From Idiomarina sp. (GTDB lineage Bacteria > Pseudomonadota > Gammaproteobacteria > Enterobacterales > Alteromonadaceae): DNA of 64,000 nt. Positions 27,676-36,479 of this stretch are shown piece after piece (positions within the stretch are counted from its first letter, which is position 1; each line of letters opens with the position of its first letter). Location of the stretch: the NCBI GenBank assembly GCA_020831965.1, contig JAFIFP010000009.1, forward strand, positions 496,001-560,000, in the 5' to 3' direction. Under the pieces are notes generated by a model, which saw only the letters and a program-made list of their open reading frames with translations, ran no database searches and was not told the DNA's origin. A program made the position numbers and the translations under genes.

Positions 27676-28428
27676 TTAATTATCACCACGCCGTAATGCT
27701 CGTTGGACGCGAGTGTGCTCCCGATTTAATTGCAATAAAACTTGTTCGATATAAGCCAAATGATCATGACATGCGGTGCGCGCCTGTTCTGGCTGCCGAG
27801 CGATAATGGCTTGTACCATCGCTTCTCGGTGAATTTGTAACTGTGCTAACACATCGCTACGTCCTTGCAACTGTTCCAGATTCCGCCGAATGTTATCTTG
27901 CAGTAGCTCAGCCATGCCACGCACAAGATGCAACAGCACCACGTTGTGCGAGCCTTCGGCCACGGCAATGTAAAAAGCCATCAATGCCTGTGCACGGGCC
28001 GGGCTGGTAGGCTCGGTTTCCGTTGCTTTGGCAAAGGTTGCTTCGATACGGGCCATATCCATGTCGGTGCCCCGTAGCGCAGCAAAATACGCCGACACAC
28101 TTTCCAGTGCATGGCGAAATTCAAGTAAATCAAATTGTGATTCAGGATGGCGCGCCAGCAAGTCAAACAACGGATCCGCGACATGCTGGTCGAGAGCTCC
28201 GGCAATATAAGTACCACCGCCTTGACGTCGCGACACCAGGCCCCTTGCTTCTAGCTTCTGTATCGCTTCTCGCAATGAGGGACGTGACACCTGAAACTGC
28301 CGAGCAAGTTCGCGCTCCGAAGGCAATCGCTCGCCCGCCGACCAGGTACCGTCGACGATCAACGACTCAATCTGACTGACAATAACGTCAGACAGTTTTG
28401 TCTGTTGAATGCGCTGCAATTCACTCAT
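27676..28428 (-). CDS. pdhR: Pyruvate dehydrogenase complex repressor, GntR/FadR family
   Basis: Pyruvate-responsive repressor of 250 residues. The winged-helix DNA-binding domain covers about residues 10-75 with R-L-P-S-E-R-E-L-A and S-R-P-S-L-R-E-A-I. A FadR-type all-helical effector domain (FCD) follows. The start at 28428 (M-S-E-L-Q-R) is preferred over the ATG three codons upstream by likeness to E. coli PdhR. The matching operator lies 16 bp upstream of the start (28444-28458), so it regulates itself and the aceEF-lpd genes. Unlike E. coli, no aroP lies between ampE and pdhR. Confidence 0.95.
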   Translation of the reverse strand: MSELQRIQQTKLSDVIVSQIESLIVDGTWSAGERLPSERELARQFQVSRPSLREAIQKLEARGLVSRRQGGGTYIAGALDQHVADPLFDLLARHPESQFDLLEFRHALESVSAYFAALRGTDMDMARIEATFAKATETEPTSPARAQALMAFYIAVAEGSHNVVLLHLVRGMAELLQDNIRRNLEQLQGRSDVLAQLQIHREAMVQAIIARQPEQARTACHDHLAYIEQVLLQLNREHTRVQRALRRGDN

Positions 28429-28443
28429 ATGACCCACCGGTTA

Positions 28444-28458
28444 TTTGGTCAGACCAAT
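28444..28458 (-). promoter_or_regulatory. PdhR operator
   Basis: The palindrome TTGGT-CAG-ACCAA, flanked by A/T, matches the known PdhR box (ATTGGT-n3-ACCAAT) and lies just upstream of pdhR. A TATAAA -10-like hexamer sits right before it on the minus strand, so bound repressor would cover the transcription start. Confidence 0.85.
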
Positions 28459-28543
28459 TTATACGATAGCAGTAGTATAACGCTTTCGTTAACTCCTTCC
28501 TAGTCTCTGGAGTCGAATCATTGGTATTACCACTTGTCAGTTA

Positions 28544-29338
28544 TTACACAATCCAGCCAAATATGGTCGCCAACGCGATCGCCGCAAGCAGTAAAATGGT
28601 ACTGCGGCGCGCAAGGGCCATCATGGCTTGCGGCTCTTCGGCTACATCTTCTGCGTTCTCAGGGACTTCCTCGGCGTCGCGCGCAATAGCGGTCAATTCC
28701 TCTTGGGCCGGCGTGTGGAAGGATGACAAACTGCGAACCCAGGCTGGCATGCCACGAGAAAAGTGGCCCACCAACAAATAAGCAAAGCCCGCCACTCGCA
28801 CTGGTAACCAATCCACACAATGCATTAAGCGCGGCTCACGTTCAGCACAGGCACGTAATAGGCCATAGCCCAGAACTCCCGGCGCACCAAAAAGTACAAA
28901 CCAGAACGCCACCGAGAAATAGAAACGGAAGTTCAGCCATAACAGCTGTTGCCCCAAGGTAATGCCATTGTCAGACTCAGGCAGTAAGGTGGCTTCCGCA
29001 TCGAGTTGCGCTTGTTGATCTTCCCGTTGGACTGCCAACAACCACTCGCGCAACGCTTCACGCTGTGGGCGACAACCTAGCACTAAGGTCAGCACCACCA
29101 CATTAATTAAAAAATCCGACAACGAGCCGGTGCCAAACAACAGTACAATGGCTAATAACACCGCTGGGGTCAGCAGCATCAGCGGCCCAAGGAGATCATG
29201 CTCGCGATAACTTTTAATCGCGTCTTGGGTGTGTAGCCAGTCATCGTAATTGCGAGCCGACTGATCGAGCTGCCAACCGGCAGGGGTAATTCGGAGTCGT
29301 TCCAAAACCAGTGCAACAAATAACGAAAGTACAATCAT
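28544..29338 (-). CDS. ampE: AmpE-like membrane protein
   Basis: Inner-membrane protein of 264 residues with about four membrane segments, matching AmpE. The N-terminal L-S-L-F-V-A-L-V-L-E-R and the later C-V-D-W-L-P-V-R-V-A-G-F-A-Y are typical. AmpE is linked with AmpD in sensing peptidoglycan turnover and beta-lactamase induction; its exact activity is not settled. Its start lies 4 bp after the ampD stop, so the two form an operon. No ampC or ampR is visible in the window. The 115-bp gap to pdhR holds the PdhR operator. Confidence 0.9.
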   Translation of the reverse strand: MIVLSLFVALVLERLRITPAGWQLDQSARNYDDWLHTQDAIKSYREHDLLGPLMLLTPAVLLAIVLLFGTGSLSDFLINVVVLTLVLGCRPQREALREWLLAVQREDQQAQLDAEATLLPESDNGITLGQQLLWLNFRFYFSVAFWFVLFGAPGVLGYGLLRACAEREPRLMHCVDWLPVRVAGFAYLLVGHFSRGMPAWVRSLSSFHTPAQEELTAIARDAEEVPENAEDVAEEPQAMMALARRSTILLLAAIALATIFGWIV

Positions 29339-29342
29339 GTCT

Positions 29343-29909
29343 TCATCCTGTGATGGTGTCGTGCTTCATGCACGATTGATACAGTTGCCAATCAAATGCC
29401 GGGCCCGGATCTGTTTTCCGGCCAGGCGCAATATGTTCATGCCCAACAATGCGGTCTGCAGTTATTTGCGGGTAGTTTTCTTGAATCGCCCGCGTCACCG
29501 CCGCTAAAGTTTTGTACTGTGCTTCAGTGTAGGGGGCTGTGTCGGTTCCCTCAAGTTCAATGCCAATAGAGAAGTCATTACACCCCGTGCGACCTTGCCA
29601 CTCAGAGACACCTGCATGCCAAGCCCGCTGATCAAAAGGCACATATTGAATCACCTCACCATTTCGACGAATCAGGCAATGCGCGGATACACGAAGGCCC
29701 TCAAGCGGTTTAAAGCTCTCATGTGCAGCACAATCTAAGCAGCCTAAGAATAAATCGGTGATATGTGGACCACCAAATTCACCTGCGGGTAAACTAATTC
29801 CATGAATCACCAGTAGATCAATAGACTCCCCTTCAGGGCGTTCATCCTGATGAGGTGATGGATAAAACGGGGCGTCCACCAAGCGGTGATTGGAAATCGT
29901 AAAATGCAT
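29343..29909 (-). CDS. ampD: 1,6-anhydro-N-acetylmuramyl-L-alanine amidase
   Basis: Cytosolic zinc amidase of 188 residues that removes the peptide from anhydro-muropeptides during cell-wall recycling. The zinc ligands are H36 (V-I-H-G-I-S), H157 and D167 (V-G-H-E-H-I-A-P-G-R-K-T-D-P-G), which fits AmpD. There is no signal peptide, as expected for the cytosolic enzyme rather than AmiD. It is divergent from the retropepsin-like gene at 30017 with 107 bp between them. Order ampD-ampE next to nadC is conserved with E. coli. Confidence 0.95.
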   Translation of the reverse strand: MHFTISNHRLVDAPFYPSPHQDERPEGESIDLLVIHGISLPAGEFGGPHITDLFLGCLDCAAHESFKPLEGLRVSAHCLIRRNGEVIQYVPFDQRAWHAGVSEWQGRTGCNDFSIGIELEGTDTAPYTEAQYKTLAAVTRAIQENYPQITADRIVGHEHIAPGRKTDPGPAFDWQLYQSCMKHDTITG

Positions 29910-30016
29910 ACCCTCGCCTCGACTAATTTGCTAACGTCTTGATAGAGAAGCCAGTATCGGAGGATTTGCCGTTGAGGTAAAGAGGATGAACGGCAATCAA
30001 TGAGGATTCGAGTACC

Positions 30017-31431
<1,415 letters not shown>

Positions 31432-31456
31432 AACGTTCGTTATTGCGTAAACTCAC

Positions 31457-31487
31457 AGCCTCGATTTCTCGTTTGAGACGGCTTTTT
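31457..31487 (+). terminator. Possible weak terminator after nadC
   Basis: AGCCTC can pair with GAGACGGCT with one bulged base, followed by TTTTTAC. The stem is short and the loop long, so this is tentative. Confidence 0.35.
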
Positions 31488-31541
31488 ACTACAACTTTGG
31501 TCCTTCGATTCAATAACTTTGAAACTGCCTAAGGACCTTTT

Positions 31542-31991
31542 GTGAAAAGACTGCTGCTTGGTTTTAGTTTGATTGAGCTGATGATCGTAATTGCCATCCT
31601 CGGCATTCTCAGCTCTATTGCTGTCCCTGCGTTTACGGATTACACCCAACGCGCCCGCGCAAGTACTGCCTTAATGGCCATGCAACCATGGCAAACGGCG
31701 ATTGCGTTATGTTGGCAGCAAGAAGGTACTCTTGCACCTTGCCATCAGTGGGGTACTCAAGGTATTCCCGCTGTTCCGAGCCCTTTGCCGCAAGGCTTAT
31801 TGAGTCTCGCTCCGGGCGCAATGGCGGGGTCGATTCGGGCACAGCTACAAGCAACAGATGCGCAAGGCCAACCGGTCACCATTGAATTGACGCCGTTGCC
31901 GCAAACAACGCAGCTTCAGTGGCAACTCAGTTGCTCAGATCATGCGCTCGGTGCTCGTGTATCTCATTGCCAGTCGGCTTTGGCGCTCTGA
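31542..31991 (+). CDS. pilA: Type IV pilin (prepilin)
   Basis: Major-pilin-like protein of 149 residues. The leader is short (seven residues) and ends in Gly, followed by F-S-L-I-E-L-M-I-V-I, so prepilin peptidase should cut after G7 and leave Glu at mature position 5. The hydrophobic alpha-1 helix is followed by a small globular part with four cysteines (near 57, 66, 135 and 143), likely two disulfides. The start is a GTG behind AAGGA. It heads a pilA-pilB-pilC-pilD-coaE run on the plus strand. It is equivalent in place to E. coli ppdD. Confidence 0.92.
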   Translation: MKRLLLGFSLIELMIVIAILGILSSIAVPAFTDYTQRARASTALMAMQPWQTAIALCWQQEGTLAPCHQWGTQGIPAVPSPLPQGLLSLAPGAMAGSIRAQLQATDAQGQPVTIELTPLPQTTQLQWQLSCSDHALGARVSHCQSALAL

Positions 31992-32004
31992 AACGGCGTC
32001 GCAC

Positions 32005-32991
32005 ATGGATTCTCATCAACATCTTCCTGAAGCCTTGAGTGACAGTATTGTTGCAGAAGTCACTCATGGAACCTCCGACTTACACTTTGAACCCTCTGCT
32101 GAGCACTATCGACTGCGCGCGCGCCGCCTCGGTAAGCTAGTTGATGTTGCCCAATGGCCCCTGTTTAAGGGGGAGCAATTCGTTGCGGCGCTAAAAAATG
32201 CAGCGCGGGTAGATGTTACCAATCGACGCGTGCCACAGGACGGACGCTTTCAATTGCAAAGCGCCAACCTCACTCTTGATTGCCGGTTAAACTCATTACC
32301 CACCTTATTCGGCGAAAAGGTTGTACTGCGTTTATTCAGCGACTCGAATGACCGCTGGACGCTCACGCAACTGGGGTTGCTCCCTGACCAGCTGACCCTA
32401 GTGCAAGAGACACTCAAGGTTCCTGATGGCCTCATCCTCGTGACTGGCCCAACGGGTAGCGGCAAAACACGTTCACTCTATGCCATGTTGCAATACCTCA
32501 ACCATCCTCAGGTAAACATCAGTACCATTGAAGATCCCATTGAAGTGCCGCTTCCCGGAATAAATCAAACTGCCGCCACCGGTCATACGGAACTCTCATT
32601 CGCAGCCTGTCTCCGGGCACTTTTAAGACAAGATCCCGATGTTCTGATGGTGGGTGAAATCCGCGATGAAGAAACTGCGGAAATGACGGTGCGGGCGGCC
32701 CATACAGGCCATTTAGTACTAGCGACCTTGCACGCAGGCACTCCTATGGCAGCCCTCATTCGGCTTGAGCAACTGGGCGTTCGCTATGCAGAACTTGCGG
32801 GCTGCTTGCGCTTAGTCATGAATCAACGACTGGTCACGCTGCACGACAAACGCTGGGGCGTATTCGATCTCATTCCAATCCAAGTACAGGCCCGGCGCGC
32901 GCTCCTACAACCTGTTGGTGCGGGGAACTTCTGGCTAGAGCTCGATGGCATTTTTAGCCCAGCCAAACCACAACCCGCACAGGCCCTCTAA
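32005..32991 (+). CDS. pilB: Reduced PilB/HofB-type pilus assembly ATPase
   Basis: Secretion ATPase of 328 residues if started at M-D-S-H (32005); the frame opens at an ATG at 31942 inside pilA. Walker A G-P-T-G-S-G-K-T is at about 147-154. The Asp box (T-I-E-D-P-I-E), Walker B (V-L-M-V-G-E-I-R-D-E) and His box (H-T-G-H-L-V-L-A-T-L-H) follow. The N-terminal domain present in full PilB (about 560 residues) and most of that in HofB (about 460) is absent. The Cys-x-x-Cys zinc module near the C-terminus is missing as well. The active-site parts look intact, so it may work, or another PilB may exist elsewhere. Its stop overlaps the pilC start by 1 bp. Confidence 0.87.
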   Translation: MDSHQHLPEALSDSIVAEVTHGTSDLHFEPSAEHYRLRARRLGKLVDVAQWPLFKGEQFVAALKNAARVDVTNRRVPQDGRFQLQSANLTLDCRLNSLPTLFGEKVVLRLFSDSNDRWTLTQLGLLPDQLTLVQETLKVPDGLILVTGPTGSGKTRSLYAMLQYLNHPQVNISTIEDPIEVPLPGINQTAATGHTELSFAACLRALLRQDPDVLMVGEIRDEETAEMTVRAAHTGHLVLATLHAGTPMAALIRLEQLGVRYAELAGCLRLVMNQRLVTLHDKRWGVFDLIPIQVQARRALLQPVGAGNFWLELDGIFSPAKPQPAQAL

Positions 32992-34187
32992 TGCAGGCCA
33001 GTTGGTATCGCTATGAAGCACGGGCTCGCCATGAGCAAGAGACCGTCCAGCGCGGTGTGCGCAAGGCGCAAAGCCTGCAGACGCTCCGCATTCAATTGTG
33101 GCATCGGGGTAATGAACTGCTGAGTGCAGTGCCTCTGCGACGCTCTCGGAGTGGCTCCTTAGCCCAGTTAGCAGTGTGGCAACAATGGTTTCATACGTGG
33201 TCTGAATTGCTTAATGCAGGTTTCGATATGCACCGTGCACTTTCATTCCTGCATCAACAAAGCTTATGTCACTGCACTGCCAACCTCAGTCATGCACTTT
33301 TAATCGGAATAGAGCGAGGTGAGTCTCTCGCCAGCCGCCTCAAGGCACACGGACCTCTACTTTTACAGCGCTACGTCAGTGCCTTACAAAGTGCCGAGGA
33401 AATTGGACAGCTTCCGGCGGCTCTGGCAAATCTTGCTCTTGAGTTACAAGAACGGGTGGCGCAGCGACGCGCCTTGTACGCTGCCTTAAGTTATCCAAGC
33501 ACTGTGCTCGTTCTCGGCATATTTTTGTGGCTGGCCATGAAGTTGGCGGTGTTACCGCGTTTTGCCACCATGTACGCAGATGCACAGGCGGAACTGCCTT
33601 GGATTACTGCTTGGTTACTGCAGCCGGCGGCTGGCATGGGTACTGGGTTCTTGGCCTGCCTGACCGCTCTACTTGGCGGTGTTCTGCTGCTATGGAAGTG
33701 GTGGCCTGTGCTCAGAACGTCGCATATGAAAGCGCGGATTATGGCATGGCTCGTGCGCCAGCCTTGGTGGCCCATGGGTGCAAATGGCGAGGATTATTAT
33801 CGTCTCGGGTTAAGCCTGACCCAAGGCTTTACCCTACAACAGGGAGTCACCTTAGTGGCGAAGTATCATTCATGTCCATTCAGCCGCCAGCGCTGGTATC
33901 AGAGCTTACATCAGCTCAACCTTGGCCGCAGTGCGACGCAATTATTCCGTCACCACCCACTCAATTCGGCCCAACAAGGCTTACTTGAGCTCGGCGAACG
34001 CAGTGGCACACTCCCAAAACAACTCATGAGCGTAGCGGCTCAGCTTAAATTTGCGTTAAGCATGCGCCAAGCGCGTTTTGCACAGCAGCTTCCAACCCTT
34101 GTATTAGTAGTGATCAGCTTGTGTGCCGCCGTGTTTATGGTGGCACTTTACCTTCCGCTCTTTCAGTTAGGGCTTGCGGTAAGTTAA
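32991..34187 (+). CDS. pilC: Type IV pilus inner-membrane platform protein
   Basis: PilC/HofC/GspF-type protein of 398 residues that forms the inner-membrane platform on which the ATPase drives pilin assembly. Two homologous cytosolic halves (about 60-180 and 265-370) are each followed by membrane helices, three in total. The motif E-E-I-G-Q-L-P-A-A-L in the first half and E-R-S-G-T-L-P-K-Q-L in the second are the typical paired signatures. TAATG coupling to pilB indicates they act together. Confidence 0.92.
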   Translation: MQASWYRYEARARHEQETVQRGVRKAQSLQTLRIQLWHRGNELLSAVPLRRSRSGSLAQLAVWQQWFHTWSELLNAGFDMHRALSFLHQQSLCHCTANLSHALLIGIERGESLASRLKAHGPLLLQRYVSALQSAEEIGQLPAALANLALELQERVAQRRALYAALSYPSTVLVLGIFLWLAMKLAVLPRFATMYADAQAELPWITAWLLQPAAGMGTGFLACLTALLGGVLLLWKWWPVLRTSHMKARIMAWLVRQPWWPMGANGEDYYRLGLSLTQGFTLQQGVTLVAKYHSCPFSRQRWYQSLHQLNLGRSATQLFRHHPLNSAQQGLLELGERSGTLPKQLMSVAAQLKFALSMRQARFAQQLPTLVLVVISLCAAVFMVALYLPLFQLGLAVS

Positions 34188-34212
34188 GATTCGTTATGAC
34201 CAAGGAGAGTTT

Positions 34213-35073
34213 GTGATCGGATACCTGTTTTTTGACCCCTTTTTGGGGACTTTTACGGCGTTGTTGCTCGGCTTACTGTTCGGAAGCTTTGGCAACGTGG
34301 TGGTGGCGCGCCTACCTGTGATGCTGAAACGTCAATGGCAGCAAGAATGTGCAGAAGCCCTTGAGCAACCCGTAGCTAAGACTCCAACCTTTAATTTAGC
34401 AACCCCCCGATCCCATTGCCCCTCGTGCCGGACGACTATTCGCTGGTACGAGAACATTCCGGTATTGAGTTACCTTGTCTTGCGCGGACGTTGCCGCCAT
34501 TGCAAAACTCGTATTTCACTAAGGTACCCCTTATTGGAAGCCTTGGTTGCTGTTACGACCCTCTTTTGTGTCGCATTCTTCGGGTTTTCTCTCGAAGGTT
34601 GGGTGTATGCCATTTTTCTTTATGTGCTCACCTTACTGACACTCATTGACGCCGATGAGATGTTGTTGCCTGACCAACTGACCTTGCCACTTCTATGGGC
34701 AGGATTACTTGCGAGCTTGTTCCTCGATACCGTGAGTCCTGCCGACGCGATACTCGGAGCGGTATTCGGCTACGCTTTTCTCTGGAGCGTGTATTGGCTG
34801 TTTCGTCTTACCACTGGCAAAGAAGGCATGGGGTATGGTGACTTCAAGTTACTTGCAGCACTGGGTGCTTGGCTTGGCTGGCAGATGCTGCCGCTTATTG
34901 TTCTATTGGCTTCTGTCATTGGCGCATTGATTGGCCTCGTCATGATTTTAATGAAACGCCACAAACAAGGCGTGCCCATCCCTTTTGGTCCGTTTCTCGC
35001 CCTCGCCGGCGCAGTTGCATTGTTTGTCGGTACCGATATTTACACTTGGTATTGGGGACTGCTCGGGCTATGA
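34213..35073 (+). CDS. pilD: Prepilin leader peptidase/N-methyltransferase
   Basis: Membrane aspartic peptidase of 286 residues that cleaves prepilins after Gly and methylates the new N-terminus. Early in the protein is G-S-F-G-N-V-V-V-A-R-L-P. A cytosolic zinc loop with C-P-S-C and C-R-H-C follows. The catalytic aspartates lie in L-I-D-A-D-E-M and G-M-G-Y-G-D-F-K. The start is a GTG behind AAGGAGAG. Its stop overlaps the coaE start (ATGA). E. coli has no pilD at this place; in Vibrio and Shewanella pilD-coaE is the usual order. Confidence 0.95.
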   Translation: MIGYLFFDPFLGTFTALLLGLLFGSFGNVVVARLPVMLKRQWQQECAEALEQPVAKTPTFNLATPRSHCPSCRTTIRWYENIPVLSYLVLRGRCRHCKTRISLRYPLLEALVAVTTLFCVAFFGFSLEGWVYAIFLYVLTLLTLIDADEMLLPDQLTLPLLWAGLLASLFLDTVSPADAILGAVFGYAFLWSVYWLFRLTTGKEGMGYGDFKLLAALGAWLGWQMLPLIVLLASVIGALIGLVMILMKRHKQGVPIPFGPFLALAGAVALFVGTDIYTWYWGLLGL

Positions 35074-35681
35074 AACAATGGGTTATAGGGGTCACAGGCG
35101 GGATTGGCTGCGGCAAGACGCAGGTCACCAACAGATTTGCTGCCCGTGGCATTGATGTGGTGGACGCAGATATCATTGCCCGCAATGTGGTTGAGCCCGG
35201 TTCTACCGCACTGATTGCTATTCGTGAGCACTTCGGTGATCAGATGATTCAAGCGAGTGGTGAGTTAGACCGCGCCGCATTGCGCGCTCGAGTCTTTGCC
35301 AACCCCGTAGACAAAGATTGGCTGAATGCACTTTTGCACCCGCTGATTCGGGAACACATTCTTAATGCGCTGACACGGAGCAGCTCGCCTTATGTCATCT
35401 TGTCTGCACCACTGTTGTTAGAAAACCACCTCAATAAAATTTGTGATCGTGTGTTGGTTGTCGATGTACCGGAGGCCACACAGATTAGCCGTACTCAAGC
35501 CCGTGATCAGGTGTCAGCCGAACAAATACAAGCCATTATTGCGGCGCAACTACCACGTGAAGAACGCCTGAAAGGTGCCGATGATGTGATTGATAATCAA
35601 GGTTCGCTCGACGACCTAGATAAGGAAATAGATCGATTACACCAGAAGTACCTTGCGCTCGCAGGCCATGATTCTCTATGA
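35070..35681 (+). CDS. coaE: Dephospho-CoA kinase
   Basis: Last enzyme of coenzyme A synthesis, 203 residues, phosphorylating the 3'-hydroxyl of dephospho-CoA with ATP. The P-loop is G-G-I-G-C-G-K-T at 10-17, followed by D-A-D-I-I-A-R and the typical L-H-P-L-I-R segment. The start is the ATG at 35070 overlapping the pilD stop; the frame is open further upstream inside pilD but that part is not protein-like. In relatives zapD normally follows; here it is absent and yacG comes next after 135 bp. Confidence 0.96.
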   Translation: MKQWVIGVTGGIGCGKTQVTNRFAARGIDVVDADIIARNVVEPGSTALIAIREHFGDQMIQASGELDRAALRARVFANPVDKDWLNALLHPLIREHILNALTRSSSPYVILSAPLLLENHLNKICDRVLVVDVPEATQISRTQARDQVSAEQIQAIIAAQLPREERLKGADDVIDNQGSLDDLDKEIDRLHQKYLALAGHDSL

Positions 35682-35746
35682 TCAGGGTTCATCTTTCAGA
35701 TTATCGTTTTGCTTGCGTGAACAGCCTCACGTGCTCATTCTGATCT

Positions 35747-35791
35747 TTTTGTAACAGTTCATTTTGTAACATTACTTTTTGTAACGATACC
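35747..35791 (+). repeat. Three 15-bp direct repeats upstream of yacG
   Basis: The 9-mer TTTTGTAAC occurs three times at 35747, 35762 and 35777, with an exact 15-bp period. The 6 bases between copies vary. It lies 32 bp before the yacG start, in the gap where zapD would be expected. It could be an operator array or an AT-rich upstream element; no known binding site matches clearly. Confidence 0.75.
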
Positions 35792-35816
35792 CAGTGATTT
35801 TCATCGAGGATTTTGC

Positions 35817-36017
35817 ATGACCCAGTCAGCCCCAATCGTCAAATGCCCGACTTGCCAAACGCCCGTGGTATGGACAACAGAGTCAACCTTTCGGCCGTTT
35901 TGTAGCGAGCGTTGTAAGCTCATCGATTTGGGAGCTTGGGCGAGTGAAGACCATGCGATTCCGGGTCCCGAATTACCGCCATCGGCAAATGAGAGTTCAG
36001 AAGATTGGCAGGATTAA
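35817..36017 (+). CDS. yacG: DNA gyrase inhibitor / zinc-ribbon protein YacG
   Basis: A small zinc protein of 66 residues. C10-P-T-C13 and C29-S-E-R-C33 form the zinc site, followed by [10 protein letters not shown], which is the YacG signature. E. coli YacG binds the GyrB C-terminal domain and inhibits gyrase. The C-terminal tail is acidic and Pro/Ser-rich. It is convergent with mutT, 22 bp away. GAGGA lies about 12 bp before the start. Confidence 0.93.
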   Translation: MTQSAPIVKCPTCQTPVVWTTESTFRPFCSERCKLIDLGAWASEDHAIPGPELPPSANESSEDWQD

Positions 36018-36039
36018 TTTAAACGCGTGGTGTGCGGCT

Positions 36040-36465
36040 TTAATCATGGGTGAGGGACATCTGACACCGGCGCAGCACCGCTTCTAAAATGGGCTGATTT
36101 GCCGCTGGGAAGTCATAGTCGCGAAGTTGTTCAGCCGGCACCCAGCGCCACTCTTGACCTTCGCGACCGGTCACCGTGCCACTGAACTGTGAAACCCACC
36201 ATACATCAAGCAACACATGTTTGTCGGAGTACGCGTGACCTACTTCGAGTAGCGCTTCGGCCTGTTCAACGACAACGCCTAACTCTTCCTCAAGTTCCCG
36301 CGCTAACGCCTGTTGCACAGGTTCGCCCGGCTCCACTTTACCGCCGGGGAATTCCCACAAGTTACCCTGATGCTGATGTGCCGCTCTGCGGCTAATGAGA
36401 ATTTGCTGGGTGCCGCCTGCGATCTCTTGCATCACAACACCCACCGCAACATGAACCGACTTCAT
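36040..36465 (-). CDS. mutT: 8-oxo-dGTP diphosphatase
   Basis: Nudix hydrolase of 141 residues that removes oxidised dGTP from the nucleotide pool. The Nudix box G-G-K-V-E-P-G-E, then R-E-L-E-E-E-L-G, runs from residue 41 to 63 with the R-E-x-x-E-E core intact. W-E-F-P-G-G just before it is typical of MutT. It follows secA by 14 bp on the same strand, the same order as in E. coli (secA-mutT). Confidence 0.95.
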   Translation of the reverse strand: MKSVHVAVGVVMQEIAGGTQQILISRRAAHQHQGNLWEFPGGKVEPGEPVQQALARELEEELGVVVEQAEALLEVGHAYSDKHVLLDVWWVSQFSGTVTGREGQEWRWVPAEQLRDYDFPAANQPILEAVLRRCQMSLTHD

Positions 36466-36479
36466 CGCTGCTGCAACGC

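Noticed and set aside
31942-32004. Upstream ATG of pilB overlapping the pilA end
   Set aside because: The 21 extra residues are read inside pilA in another frame and do not look like a PilB N-terminus; however, neither start has a strong ribosome-binding site, so this remains open.
35716-35731. CGTGA-n6-TCACG hairpin after coaE as terminator
   Set aside because: Only a 5-bp stem with no T run directly after; too weak to call.
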